64,000 nucleotides of DNA from Tretioscincus oriximinensis (GCA_022410635.1 JAJVDF010000260.1:599428-663427); one strand, 5' to 3'; positions 12,240-23,791 are shown, counted from the stretch's first letter. Program-made: numbers and translations. Notes: generated by a model from the sequence alone, not told the origin.

Positions 12240-13300
12240 CCTTGAGTTGAGTCCATGATGTGCTGTTATCTCTGTGCCTTCCTCTTTTTCCTCCTCCTCC
12301 TCTCTCCCTTTGATTCTTTCCCTTCCTCGGCCTCAGTTTTTGAAGCCCTCCTGTGCGTGCAGCTTCTGCTTCCTCCTCCTGCGGCCCTGGGAAGCTGAAC
12401 GCCTTAAATACAAATCATCTCCGAGGCGTCCTGCGCGGGACCTCTTCGCCCTCACCAGAGCACCGGGGCGGCGGGATAATGAGATCTGCAGAGAGTTTAC
12501 TCCGCTCCCGCTCGCCACTGGGGGGCTGGGGGGGGGGAGGAAGAGGGAAAGGAGGAGAGATTTTCCTTTGTGTTTGGGGGGAAATGTATGAGGGGGTCCT
12601 CTCTCTCTCTCTCTTTTCCTTCCCCAGCCAGATGACCAGGGAAAAGATGGAGGAGCCAAGCAGCATTCTGGGCACCCTGCAGGGGGCAGGAGGAGGCCAG
12701 GAAAGGCTGCAACCTTGGCCTTAGCTTGCNCTGATCCTCACCAGACTCCAGTCCCCAGTGAGCCTTCATCTGGGCTCTAGAAAAAGATGGACCATCTTCC
12801 TGTAAGCAGAATAAATGTTTCCTGTGGGCGGGACTGGGTGCAGATGGATCACCACCTCCCAGGGCTAGCTGCCGTGCAGTCTGGGAGCTGTAGTCTGCAG
12901 AGCAGCCGGGCGGAAGAGGCTGCTGTTNGGACTACACTTCCCAGCAGACCCCGCTGCCAGCAGGACAACAGCTCTTACTTTCCCATTTGGGCTGCTGCTG
13001 CTGNTATTGCTAGCTTCACGAAGCTGCTGCTCATCAAAGCTTTCATACTAAGCCCTTGTCATCATGGAAAAATGGTGTAAAAAAGCAGGCAGAAATACAA
13101 CTGAGAGCCATAAAACAAGAAACAGAAATTCCGTCAGGAAGTAAAGGAACAGGAACCTGGCATTTTATTATTTAAGCCTGGCATCCTATCTATATCAAGT
13201 CACAGGAGCCTGCCATAGCCTAAACTGGCATGTTGGTGGCCAGGCTCTGTCCTGAGCTGTTACTCAGAATGAATTTCCATGTGGGCAGGGCCTTTGTCTT
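12240..13300. other. GC-rich unique stretch with purine and CT runs
   Basis: 12,340-12,480 is locally CpG-rich; 12,520-12,555 is G/A-rich and 12,596-12,620 is a CT repeat. Overlapping ORFs on both strands are compositional. No splice-supported coding exon; a small CpG cluster or enhancer is possible. Confidence 0.4.
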
Positions 13301-13319
13301 CACTCAGGTCCAGCGAATG

Positions 13320-13585
13320 ACCACTGGCTGTTTACTAGTTTAGAGTGTTTAGATTCCCACGATTAGAATGTTTGTTATTAGTCAGTTATAGGGGAACCTT
13401 CCAGAAGGGGGCAGAACTGGCTGCTGATTGGCCAGGGATCCTAGTGCTTCCCTATAAAAGAGCAGCATTTACGCTAACTTGCAGCTCCACTTTTAATTCC
13501 ACTGTTAGTTAGCTGNTCAATAAATCACTTTCTTAACACAATGTAGATGGCATGACTATTTTGAAGCTTCTATGGGCATCACACT
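13320..13585 (+). mobile_element. Candidate solo LTR of a second family
   Basis: CCAAT-like TGATTGGCCAG, then TATAAAAG at about 13,453 and AATAAA at about 13,519 in LTR-like order and spacing. I could not find convincing TG/CA ends or a target duplication. Confidence 0.35.
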
Positions 13586-13599
13586 TCCTTCCCTCCTTC

Positions 13600-14455
13600 C
13601 CTCCCTCTATGATTGACACTCTTGCTCAGCCCATCAAACTTCCATCAGAAGGCCCTTTTAGGTAGCTCCTCGCGCATGTGGCTTCTTCTACAACCTTTCT
13701 ATGCAGGTTCCCCAAGCAGAAGCTTTTTCCTCTTCTCTTCTGACAGCTTCTTATACTTTGGTGTCAGTCCGCTGAATCCTGGCAATGAAAACTCCCAGGA
13801 TGGCTGATTTGACCGTGGAAAAATTATGCACGTCNTCGCACATGGGTGCACGCCACACGCACATACCCGCTCACAATCCCCTCGTGAACGAGTGGGAAAC
13901 AAAAGACCTCCGTCTTTCTCTGCCAACTTCAAAGCCGCTGTCAGCAGGAGCCATCGGAAGAGTTTAAGTACAAAATGAATTGTTTTAATATTTAATCAGA
14001 TTCTAATCGGCCCTCAAATCCCCACCGGAGGCCCAGAGCAGGCAAGAGACCCCCACTTGCTTGGCCCTTCAAGCCAACGTCAGCTCTACCCGGTGGCACA
14101 AGGGGCCTCTCCCACCCCGTGAGGCCCGGTGGGGAATGGATGCCAGGGCTCTAATGATGGTTTTTTGTGCCAGTTAGATATTGCATCGTCTATCTCATCA
14201 TCCCCAGGGNTAATAGGAGCCCACGTACAGGTGTGCAATACCTGGCCTGGCAGTTATCGCCCAGATGGGGCTTTGCCATTGGTCGAAGCAGGAAATTGCA
14301 AAGACTCCATTGACAAAGCTGCTGCATCTATTTGGTGGGGTCACAACCTACTGCGTGCTCTGGACATCCCTTTGAGCCCTGGGCATCATTCTGCATTTGA
14401 ACATAAGGGGAACCCTGCTGAATCTGGCCAGAGACATCCAGTGGAGCCTCCTCAC
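13600..14455. other. Unique non-coding sequence, possible conserved element
   Basis: 14,125-14,360 is low in repeats, AT/GC balanced, and holds closely spaced potential factor sites (GTTAGATATTGC, TTGCAAAGACTCCATTGACAA). No coding evidence. Confidence 0.35.
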
Positions 14456-14457
14456 TC

Positions 14458-14720
14458 ACACATAAGAACATAAGAAGAGCCATACTGGATCAGGCCACAG
14501 CCCATCTAGTCCAGCATTCTGTCTCACACAGAGGCCCACCAGATGCACATGGGCAAACCGAACAGAGGAAAGCAAAATATGCTCCTGTTCATGACTCCCT
14601 GCAAATGGTATCACAGGAGTCCTGCCTGTTGCTCCATCCCAGAGGCAGCATCCAGACATCCATCCTAGTACCCATTTATACCCTTGGTGTCCATAAACCT
14701 GTCTAGTCCTGTTGCTCCCG
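14458..14720 (-). mobile_element. CR1 LINE 3' end (TTCTTATG-tail subfamily)
   Basis: Starts with CATAAGAACATAAGAAGAGC and continues CCATACTGGATCAGGCC and TCTAGTCCAGCATTCTGTCT, matching the 3' end of the long CR1 at 49,560. A 42-bp module and further CR1 pieces follow to 15,180. Confidence 0.75.
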
Positions 14721-14779
14721 GGCATCTCAAGGAGGAGGAGGCAAAACCCTCCCCTGTTCTCCACTCTTAGAATAGGGAT

Positions 14780-15185
14780 CTGCCAACCTGATTGTCTACA
14801 CTGGCATGTGGATGAGCCAGGGGCCTGCCATAGTCTACACTGCTCCACCAATGGCCCCTGGGCATCTCAAGCAGGAGGCAAAACCCTCCCCTGTTCTCCA
14901 CTCCCTGCAAATGGCACTTCAGGAATTCTGCCTGCTGTTCCATGCTGGAGGCAGGATCAAGAGATCCACCCTAGTTGCCATTGATACCCTTGGCTCCCAC
15001 GGACTTGTCTCATCCTGTCTTAAAGCTATCCAGGTTTTATCCAGCTATCTCCACCTCTTCCGGAAGTCAGTTCCACAGGCCAATGACCCTCCGCCCTTCA
15101 ATTTGAAGGAAAGCCCCCTGGTCCTAGTATTGTGCAATGGGGAAAATAACTTACCTGGCTGCACCTCTTTCACAGTGCCTGCTAA
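14780..15185 (-). mobile_element. Composite: 42-bp module plus CR1 3' fragment
   Basis: CTACACTGGCATGTGGATGAG at about 14,799, then the CR1 segment with GATCCACCCTAGTTGCCATT and AAAGCTATCCAGG. Confidence 0.6.
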
Positions 15186-15763
15186 GAAACCACCTTTCCT
15201 TTGCAGCTATTGAGCAGCAGTGGGGCGCTACTCTTTCAGTGGCCCCTTCTTTAGCCCCATGTTGCCGGTTCAGCCAAGTGGGGCCATTTGACCAGCATTA
15301 CGGATAGGCGCTTCTCCATTGCAGGAATGCCAGCTTAACGCTTGGCTCAGCTGCTGGTTGGCTTTCCTGATAGCGCCATCTGCTGGCCACGAGCGGGGAG
15401 GGCCCTCGCTTTGGTTAAAGAGTTTCTGGTTGTGAGTCAATTCCAGAGAAACAGCCGCGTTCAAGTAGAAAGTCCAGCAAGGGGCCTTGGAGGACTTGGA
15501 GAGCAACAGGAGAAAGGGAGGCGGCAGGAGCTTTCCTAGACACGTCGACCTCTGCAGATGCGAAGGGATCACTTCTGACATTGGTCCCTGTGGAGGGCCA
15601 AGCTCTGTCCCGAGATACAGCCCAGAATAAGTCTCAGGGTGTCCAGGGGGTCTGAGAGTAGAAAGCTGAATCTCCCTACATCTTCTTTATAATGCAAAGA
15701 ATCTTGAAAGAAATGAAAAGGTTAACAATAACAATAACAGCAACAACAACAACAATAATAATA

Positions 15764-15974
15764 CAGAGTGCTTCAAAAAATGTATACACACTGTGAACTT
15801 CCATAGGAAATGTATTTACTGTTCTACTGTTTTACAAAGTAACATTTCAGGAAATTAGAAAGCTTAAAGTCCAATGTAAATAAAACGTAAATAACAAATG
15901 TTAATACTGTTCAAATTGGTGACCTACATGGTATGGAAGTTCAAAGTGCGTATACATTTTTTTGAAGCACCCTG
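15764..15974. mobile_element. Mariner-type MITE
   Basis: 211-bp element bounded by TA dinucleotides (15762-15763 and 15975-15976). The two ends are inverted repeats of about 40 bp with only about four differences: left starts CAGAGTGCTTCAAAAAATG, right (reversed) starts CAGGGTGCTTCAAAAAAATG, both ending GAACTTCC. There is no transposase. It is inserted beside an ACA/ATA simple repeat. Confidence 0.85.
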
Positions 15975-15976
15975 TA

Positions 15977-16720
15977 TTAATGTTTATTTATTATGCCCTT
16001 GGAATGTACATTATTAGTACCCTCCAGAATGTGGGGAAGATGATGTGTGTGTAGTCAAACGATGCCTCTTAGTGACTCAGGCCAGGCGAGCTGGACATTG
16101 AAAGAATGTTCAGGAGTGTTGAGTGGTAGAACTTGGCAGAACTTAGTCCAAAATAGCAGCATCCAGAACTCAGGAATAGAAAAATTGCAGTTGTTTCTTG
16201 TCTTACAGATGTTTTATTCAACCACCCACAGCAGGAGGCGCTTCTCAGCCTTGCAGCTTCAGCAGGGATTAAAGGGAACATGCCTGCAGCCAGCCAGGGA
16301 ACCTCTTGCCCTGACACGGCGCACAGGACCGGCAGCAGGAGGGAAGGCGATAGATTTGCGCTCGAAGGGACCTCAGCTGGAGCCCCCAAGCCAAGCGCCC
16401 CAAACGTTAGCAGCGCAAGGAGTTCGCAGTTTGCCCAGCAGCCTCCTTCCACCCTTTCACTGCTAGGCCCACGTCTGGCATGGGAGCAAAGGGCAGAGAA
16501 GGACCCCCACAGGGATGACGTCATGGGACTCTGGCAGGACATGATCCGGGGTTGTTATGTTCACATCTCGCATAAGCCAGATCTGCATTTGCGCTGGGCA
16601 ATAGTCCAGGCGAGTGGCAGGAATGGAACAGGCTGCTTGCTTCACTGTTCCTCANTCATCCCAAAATCATACCCAAGCTTACTGTAAAATTACCGTGCAA
16701 GTTTCAGAGAAAAAGCTGTG
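15977..16720. other. Unique sequence, no gene recognised
   Basis: Moderately GC-rich between 16,240 and 16,520 with overlapping ORFs on both strands; no family match. Confidence 0.4.
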
Positions 16721-16930
16721 CCAGTCGGGGTCCAGTAGATCTAGCAGAAGATCTAGTAGCACTTTGGAGACTAACAAGAAAAAAGGAGGCAGCAGGAGCT
16801 TTCCTAGACAGGTCTACATCTCCTGGTGGAGGGATGAAGGGATGGGGAGATTGTCTAGCAAGGGGCTCTTGTGGCTAGAGACTAAAAAGACATAGGTAAG
16901 TCTATGTCTTCAGATGGATAGATACCAGAT

Positions 16931-17016
<86 letters not shown>
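16931..17016. repeat. (GGCA)n microsatellite
   Basis: About 21 uninterrupted GGCA units beside a copy of the AGCAGGAGCTTTC repeat. Confidence 0.98.
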
Positions 17017-17169
17017 ATATTCTAGTCAGGAGGTTTCGTAGCTCCTTAGAGACTATTCAACAAGGTAGGCATCGGAAGCTTTCCTAGTCTAGGCCTGCTT
17101 CTTTGGGTGTTTCTTTACTCCTTTAGCTCATGCCTCCTGCCTTCTTCTTGTTCGCCTATAAAGTGCTAT

Positions 17170-17830
17170 GCGCCCCTCTTCTTACATTACCTTGTGTGGA
17201 ATCTTTTTAGTCCCTGAAAACATTCCTGCAGGACTGTGGGTGCTTCTGTGTTCTCCATGTGAATCAAATCCCTGTTGCAGAAACCATTTCCTGAAGGCAN
17301 GAGTGGAAGATGTGTCCACTGTCTGGATTAACCTCCATTCTTTGGAACTGGGGTGGTCTAAGGTGAGCTCGTGGTGCATTACAGAATCTTAAGCCCTGGT
17401 TACACACAGACGTTTAAACTGCCTTCCGCCCTTTTTCTGATTTTCAGTTCAATTCAGAACTTATTTGTCTGGTTTTCAGTCCAGTTCTTCAGGGTTGGAG
17501 ATGTGTGTGACCAGGCCTGACTGTTGGACCATCCTTTCAAGAGATGTACAGAGCCTGAAGGAGGTATCTACCCATCTACCTACCCATCTCTCTCCATAGG
17601 CAACAGAAGACAGTCAATAATGGCAATTCGATGGGGCTCAAGTCCTGCTGCCCTGTGTCAGGAGATAAGACTCAATGTCTGCCACCAATCTGGAGAATTC
17701 CCTTGGGCCTACTATGACCCCTTTTACAGTCACCACTTCACACACTTACTGGGGTGGCCTTGGATGGAGCAAGATTTCTGCAACAACAATGTTTATTTAG
17801 AACTCTACTTTCACCAAACAGTAGATACAT
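17170..17830. other. No gene seen
   Basis: Unique-looking intergenic sequence; the ORFs are short and overlap on both strands. Confidence 0.4.
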
Positions 17831-17834
17831 AGCT

Positions 17835-18000
17835 TTTGTTATTTTCTCCACAACAGACACCCTATGAAGTAGGTGGGGCCAAGAGAGTCCTACAGAACTG
17901 TGACTGGCCAATCACCCTGCTTCATGGAGAAGAGTGGAATTGAACTGGGATGACCAAATAAGAGTTCAATACCGCTAACCACTCCACCAAACTGTCTATC
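17835..18000 (-). mobile_element. Sauria-type SINE fragment
   Basis: Reversed body: GAAGTAGGTGGGGCCAAGAGA, GAACTGTGACTGGCC and the tRNA-like head ending near CGCTAACCACTCCACCAA. Confidence 0.6.
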
Positions 18001-18729
18001 ATCCATCCATCTGATGAAGTCAACTTGTCTATGGAAGCTCTGCTGGAATCGAAGTGGGAGACAATCAGAAAAGACTTTAAGTGGTGAAGTTGGGATCAGA
18101 AGTTGGCTTCGGTTTATTTTTAAGTTTCAGTCCAGTTTTCTGTTGGAGGAACTTCGTAGAGGCAGTTTGGGGATCAAGAGGTGGACAAACAGCGAAGCTC
18201 CCAAGCGTTGCCTGTGGCCATGAAATATGAATGATGCAGGGCGCCCAGGGGGGATGAACCCGGCTGGAGGAAACTGACTCCTGTCCACGCAGAGGCCTGG
18301 AGGGGCCGGGAGTCCCTGGGCAAGGGGCGCCGTCTTTAAACTCCCTGGATCTGGGGGCAGCAGGTTAATTAGGAAGCCAGGTAACAAGGCTTCCCTCACG
18401 CCTGTGGTTAGCATAACAAGGGCGGGCGTAGGACGGGGGCGCTTGTTTGCCCAGGGCCTTCAATTAACCCCGGGATGTTTTGTGATGCTCAGGTGCCCCA
18501 AGGGAGCCAGCCTGGGGCCTCTCTGAGTTTGCTAATGAGTGGCGCACAGAAAGCTTGGCAAACAAGGTCCTTTGCCGAAAGGCCGGCAGGCAAACGGGAG
18601 GTTCTCCATCTGTAACATCCTCCTACAAAATCGCTTCACTCTGGGTGTCCCTGGGATCAGAAGTGGGGTGGCGCTTGGACATCCACATGCCAACAAAGAC
18701 TATGGCAGGCCCCATATGGAGCCCAGTTT

Positions 18730-18920
18730 TGTGTCACGGTTAGAATGCAAGACTCTTATCTGGAAGCCGCCTGGTTCAATCCCACCATCCTCCATGAAGC
18801 CAGCTGAGTGACCTTGGGCCAATCACAGCTCTTCAGCATTCTCTCAGCCCCACCTACTTCCCAGGGTGTCTGTTGTGGAGCAAAGCTATAAATAAAGGTT
18901 GTTGCTTCTATTTCAAGATG
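18730..18920 (+). mobile_element. Sauria-type SINE
   Basis: GGTTCAATCCCACCATCCTCC (B box), ATGAAGCCAGCTGAGTGACC, TTGGGCCAATCACAGC and TCTCAGCCCCACCTACTTCC in the canonical order. Confidence 0.8.
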
Positions 18921-20740
18921 CAGCCCAGAACAAAACTGAGTGTGGACACAGCCTAGCAAAGTAATTAGTAATTTTCCTTCCACATCATCTAGGCCCAAAG
19001 TGGCTGTTCTGAATCAGAGACTGTCGAACAGAAGCAGCTTCTCACTTTGCTGATAAATTCTCCCAGTCTAGAAATGGACTGAACNTGAATTATTTGATGT
19101 GGCTGCGAAAGAGAAACACACTTGAAAGGCTTCTGTCGCTGTTTCCTCTCAATCTATTAAATGGCATCTTCCACGCTGGGACCTCAGCTTAGCATGACCT
19201 CTTGCCTTGCAAGACATTAAGTCTGCATAGCATGTCAATAGCAGGCCCCTATCGCAAGANATAGCCCAGAATAAAGCACAGGGTGGGACAAGACCTAAGA
19301 AGAGACTGCAACAGTTCTGAGTGGCAGAAAAAAAAATGGAAAAGGGACCGAATTCAGGTTGAGTTCCGGGTTTTTCCTCTTCTCTAACCAGATTATCCGG
19401 CCTTACAAGGGATATGGAAGTCTGAACTGAGTTGGCATATCCGGCCACCCAGAAAGAGTCCCTGACTGCTTAGATTAAGCTGTAGGCAGGGACCAGAAAG
19501 CTGCTGGGATACCTCACTGTCCAGTTTACTCCATGAAGTCAAGAGGCAGTGAATGTTTTTGTCCTTGGTGTGAATTAGATATGTATTTCTAATCCAACTT
19601 CAGTACTGGAAACTGGACCAAACCAGGAAAAAAATCACTGATTTCATCCAATTCTTGAGGACTAAAATTGGATTCCAACCTTGAGTCCTGCCCACCTTGA
19701 ACCTTATTTTGGGCTTCCAATAGGGGCCTACCATTGCCTACACTGGCATGGGGGTGGCCAAGATGTGTCCCTAGAGAGAGCCCAGAATAAGGCTCAGTGT
19801 GGACAGGCCCTTTGTCTTCTACTTGAGATGTCCAGGTGCAAACAGTAGGCCACCTTGTGTGAAATGGGATGTTGGACTGGATACACCAGGGCCAAATCCA
19901 GAAGGGCTCNTCTTACATCCCAAGAGCAAGGAGCGGATCCTCTACCCCAAGCAATGCTCTGTGTGCTTCACTGCAAATACAGGTTCCTGCTGANGGTTTT
20001 CTGAACTGGAGGCTTGGAGAAGACTCAGTCCTTCCTCAGTCACATGTTCCCCTTATGACTTGCCAGGCATTATTAGGGGTGCCTGAATCCACAGAACGCA
20101 CGCTGTCTCCTGCGCACAAAGGCCCCATTCATCCACCTCCCATGAAACCAGTCACCCCTAATGTGCATGACCAGTTCTTGCCACAAACTGTGTTTCTTTT
20201 TTTATTTACAGGGAAGATCTGTTTTTCTGTGAATGTTATTCAGGTCATGCCACTGGCTGACTTCCAGGGTTTGGGAGTATAAAACTGACCTCTCCGCAGG
20301 GGTCTCATGCTTCATAACCTCCACATGGAAGCTCCTGTGGAAACTGCCNAGGTGGGGTCATCATGAGGACCTTGGAAAATTAAAGTGGGTGAAGATTTGC
20401 ACCAAATGTGCACCTTAAAACAATGGCTGTGTTGCTCTGTGGCCAACTGTTAAAAGAGCAGAAACTCTGAATTATGTATCCCTCTTGCCTCTCTGTGGAC
20501 TCTTTTGAGCACCATATCGACCCAGGGTTCCCAAGGTGGGTCCTAGAACATGACCTATCCAGCACTAGCATGTCAGGCCTTTCTGCACAAGGCTCCATTT
20601 TGGGATGTAACTTGGAATAGCATCTTGATACCCCCATGGGACTGTAGGATGTGATAGGGTTAGAACCAGAGGGGCCTGCCATAGCCTACAACTGTTTGGA
20701 TCACAGCTTTCACATTGATCTCAAAATAATAAACAGCAAG
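18921..20740. other. Intergenic sequence with scattered repeat scraps
   Basis: Short 42-bp-module and CAGAATAAGGCTCAGTGTGG fragments occur at 19,215-19,290, 19,720-19,815 and 20,660-20,700; the rest is unrecognised. Confidence 0.4.
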
Positions 20741-20749
20741 GAATAGTTG

Positions 20750-20905
20750 GTCCACGTAATTTGCTTCCAGAGGAAGTGGTGGCAACCAGTAGGTGGGATA
20801 ATTTTAAGACAGAATTAGACAAATTTATGGAAGCCAAGGGTATCAATNGCTACTAGGATGGATGCCTTGATCCTGCCTCTGGGGTGGAGCTTCAGGCACA
20901 ATTAC
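20750..20905 (+). mobile_element. CR1 LINE fragment
   Basis: CAGAGGAAGTGGTGGCAACC, GACAAATTTATGGAAGCC and CAATxGCTACTAGGATGGATG match the CR1 3' region read in reverse at 14,458 and 49,560. Confidence 0.55.
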
Positions 20906-21077
20906 AAATGCCATTGGTAAGGAGTCAAGAAGGTTTTTCCTTCTTCGCATACTGGAGATGCCCAGAAGCCCAGTGGTGAGACAAAAGGCCACATTTGGCT
21001 CCTCTGCATGCCAATATATACTATGGCAGGTGCTATTCAGAGCCTCAGAAACAGAAGTAGCGGGGGGGGGGGGCACG

Positions 21078-21565
21078 TGAATAGAAACACCAAGAGAAAA
21101 AAACTCCCCACTAGTACAGGAAAAGTTTCACAAAAATATGCAAATATCCAATATAATACATAATGACATGGAATAACAGCATGCTCATACATGAGTCAAA
21201 ATGCTTGCCAATCTAAACATAACAAACATACTTCAATTATAACGGTAATATAATCAGTAATATAAACAGAATAACTGTCGGTCTGGTAAGAATGTCAGAA
21301 TGTTCAAACAGTCCAAAAGTACAGAGTCCCGAATGATACGGTGACTCCTGGTTTAGCTTCAATTACGTAGTATCTGCCTTCCAGTGTAACAAGATTTATA
21401 TGAAGATCATTCCTAGTAGATGCACAAATCAGCCATCATCTGATCACCTCCCTCTATGTTGTAAGACTGGAGTTCTAATTATCTGGTCATTATATAAAAT
21501 CTGCAGTTTACATATGTTTTTAGTGATGTTGTAACATCTTGTTCTTGGTGTCCTGGGCTATGCAG
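21078..21565 (+). repeat. Left inverted terminal repeat of the Penelope-like element
   Basis: Reverse complement of 23222-23791; shared landmarks include GGAGTCACCGTATxATTCGG and GCAAGCATTTTGACTCA when reversed. It lacks a segment present in the right arm. Confidence 0.8.
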
Positions 21566-21689
21566 TAATTATCCCCCCAAACTAGACAAGTCCCACTCTT
21601 GATTTAAGCCCCATGATGTATTATATGAACCCAATCTATGAATCCATCAGGCAGGACATAATCACAGAGATTTTAAATTCCTATGAATT

Positions 21690-21834
21690 CATCGCTTTAA
21701 GATTACAACAGACACCTATGGAGATATTAAGAGAGGGTTGATGCAGGAAGAAGCAAAATGGATTCAAAGATTGGGTTCGTATAATACACCATGGGGCTTC
21801 AATCCGGAGTGGGCCTTGTCCAGTTTCNTGGGAT
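21690..21834 (+). pseudogene. C-terminal ORF remnant of the Penelope-like element
   Basis: Open reading from about 21,690 to TAA with TWI-type motif KWIQRLGSYN and PWGFNPEW; one N before the stop. Upstream coding sequence is missing. Confidence 0.5.
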
Positions 21835-21870
21835 AAATACTGTATTTTCCATCTTTTCCTTTCTCTAGAG

Positions 21871-22161
21871 CAGTGGTTCTCAACCTTTCTCATGCCGTGA
21901 CCCCGCAATACAGTTCCTCATATTGCGGTGACCCCAATTTTGGTGGCTACTTCAAAACTGTAATTTTGCTACATTTATGATTCGGAACGTAAATACCTGA
22001 TATGCATTATGTATTCTCATTGCTACAAATCAAGCATAATTTAAACATAGTGATTAATCTCAAAAACATTTTTTTTTTTGGGAAACATGGCTTTAGGTGA
22101 CCCCTGTGTTTTGGTCGTTCGACCCCCGCCGGGGTCGCGACCCACAGGTTGAGAACNCCTG
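21871..22161. mobile_element. SPIN-type non-autonomous hAT transposon
   Basis: Ends are inverted: CAGTGGTTCTCAACCTTTCT at the left and CAGGTTGAGAACxCCTG at the right. Flanks CTCTAGAG (21863-21870) and CTTTAGAG (22162-22169) form an 8-bp target duplication with one mismatch, the hAT hallmark. The interior, TTTTGCTACATTTATGATTC, GATATGCATTATGTATTCTC, CATAGTGATTAATCTC, and the GGGGTCGCGACCCAC end match my memory of SPIN (Space Invader) elements, which spread horizontally among tetrapods. About 291 bp, no transposase. Confidence 0.85.
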
Positions 22162-22219
22162 CTTTAGAGGTATACAACTCACATATTTAGTGGGTATCAC
22201 CTTTAAGAAGGATTACCTA

Positions 22220-22408
22220 GATGACCCCTTTTGGGGGGTGTTGAGAACCAGGTTTTGGGGTGCCTCCCAGTTTTTTCTGAGGAAAAGTTTTTCAAAAAAA
22301 NTTTTTTTGAATTTTTTTTTGCTTTTGAATTTTTTTTTTCCTCAGAAAAAAACAGGAGGCACCCCAAAAACGGGTTTTCAACACACACACACACCCAAAG
22401 GGGTCATC
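22220..22408. mobile_element. Hairpin (foldback) MITE
   Basis: Nearly the whole element is one inverted repeat: GATGACCCCTTTTGGGG...GGTGCCTCCCAGTTTTTTC...CCTCAGAAAAAAACAGGAGG...CCAAAGGGGTCATC, with a short A/T-rich loop at about 22,300. A related degraded copy is at 10,650. Confidence 0.75.
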
Positions 22409-22463
22409 TGGTCGGCCTAAGGTGTGATCACTTCTGTGTGTAAAAAAATGTGAAGTGAGTAGT

Positions 22464-23196
22464 TGTGGTGTCCTCCATTTTACAGGTTTGTGTGTCTTTT
22501 ATTTACTTACCAGATATCCCAGAGGGAGGGGGGAAGAGCAGGCCTGGGCAGGGGCGTGGCTTCCTGAATCCCTGTGTGGGAGGGGGCGTGGCTGGAGGAG
22601 CCAGCCAATGCGGCCTCGAATAGCCAGTGGGTCGGTGAATAAAAGGGAAGCTGACCAGGGCTGGAGGCCTTTCTGTCGGGTGAGACTTGTGGTGTAGCAA
22701 GTGGACAGAGGGCTCCGCTTCTGATCTGCCTCAGAGGGAGGGGGGGGGAGTGTATGGTGGCCTGAAAGAGTCAAAGTTGAGGCTTGACTTGGGGCTGNAA
22801 CAAAGAAATAGACGTGCCTGTCGCTTTAAGTTGTGGAAACTAATGTTGCTCCTGCTTGGTGTCTGTGCTTGAGTCAGGCTTATTTTATAAAAGCCGAAGC
22901 TTTATTATTCTAATCTTCTTTCTATTTCTTATTTGTTAACAATAAACTTGTCATTTGTTTCAATTCAAATATCTCTTTCTTTCTTTGGTTTATGTAACAA
23001 CACTAAATAAGCTACTGGTGGGGGCTGAGAATAAAGCCCCATCACTGAGGTAAATGCAGAGGCCCTGTGTAGGCCTGAGGATAGTACTGTTGCTCCAAGT
23101 AGTNGTGGATGCTGGCTTGGGCAACAGGGTGATATTGTGGCAACCCTGACTGTGAGGGTCATCGAATAGTGGGGCCCTCAAGTAGGGGTTGCCACA
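22464..23196 (+). mobile_element. Solo LTR, family A, copy 2
   Basis: 733 bp, starting TGTGGTGTCCTCC and ending GGGGTTGCCACA, with 5-bp flanks GTAGT and GTTGT (one mismatch). It has an AATAAAAGG promoter-like box near 22,638 and AATAAA near 22,941, and is homologous to the minus-strand copy at 2,657-3,395. Confidence 0.83.
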
Positions 23197-23221
23197 GTTG
23201 TTAGGGGCGTTTCCCAGTGAG

Positions 23222-23791
23222 CTGCATTGCCCAGGGTACCAGGAACAAGATGTTGCAACATTACTAAAATCATATGTAAACTGCAGATTTTATGTGATGA
23301 CCAGATAATTAGAACTCCGGTATTACAACATAGAGTTTTACTACTTTTGTGTATATGAAGGTTCCGGTACGGTCAACTTTTCACAGCATCCAGACTTGAA
23401 AAAGACGGTCGCAAACTCTGCTGAATTGCCATGCAGGGGGTGCTCGGCTGATGGCTGATTTGTGCATCTTCTAAAAATGCTCTACATATAAATCTTGTTA
23501 CACTGGAAGGCAGATACTACGTAATTGAAGATAAACCAGGAGTCACCGTATTATTCGGGACTCTGTACCTTTGGACTGTTTGAAGATTCTTACCAGGCTG
23601 ACAGTTTTGCTGTTTATATTACTGATTATATTACTGTTATAATTGGAGTATGTTTGTTATGTTTAGATTGGCAAGCATTTTGACTCACGTGTGAGCATGC
23701 TGTTACTCTATGTCATATATTATAGTGGATAATTGCATATTTTGTGTGAGACTTTTCCTGTACTAGTGGGGAGTTTTTTTTCTCCGGGTGT
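23222..23791 (-). repeat. Right inverted terminal repeat of the Penelope-like element
   Basis: Reverse complement of the left arm at 21078-21565, longer by about 90 bp around 23,320-23,450. Confidence 0.8.

Noticed and set aside
12274..12769. Overlapping ORFs of 86-123 codons
   Set aside because: Same stretch open on both strands in a GC-rich, CT-repeat region; no splice sites or motifs that fit a gene.
16931..17016. Regular short repeats that could suggest an array
   Set aside because: Plain (GGCA)n microsatellite without spacers; no CRISPR-like structure.
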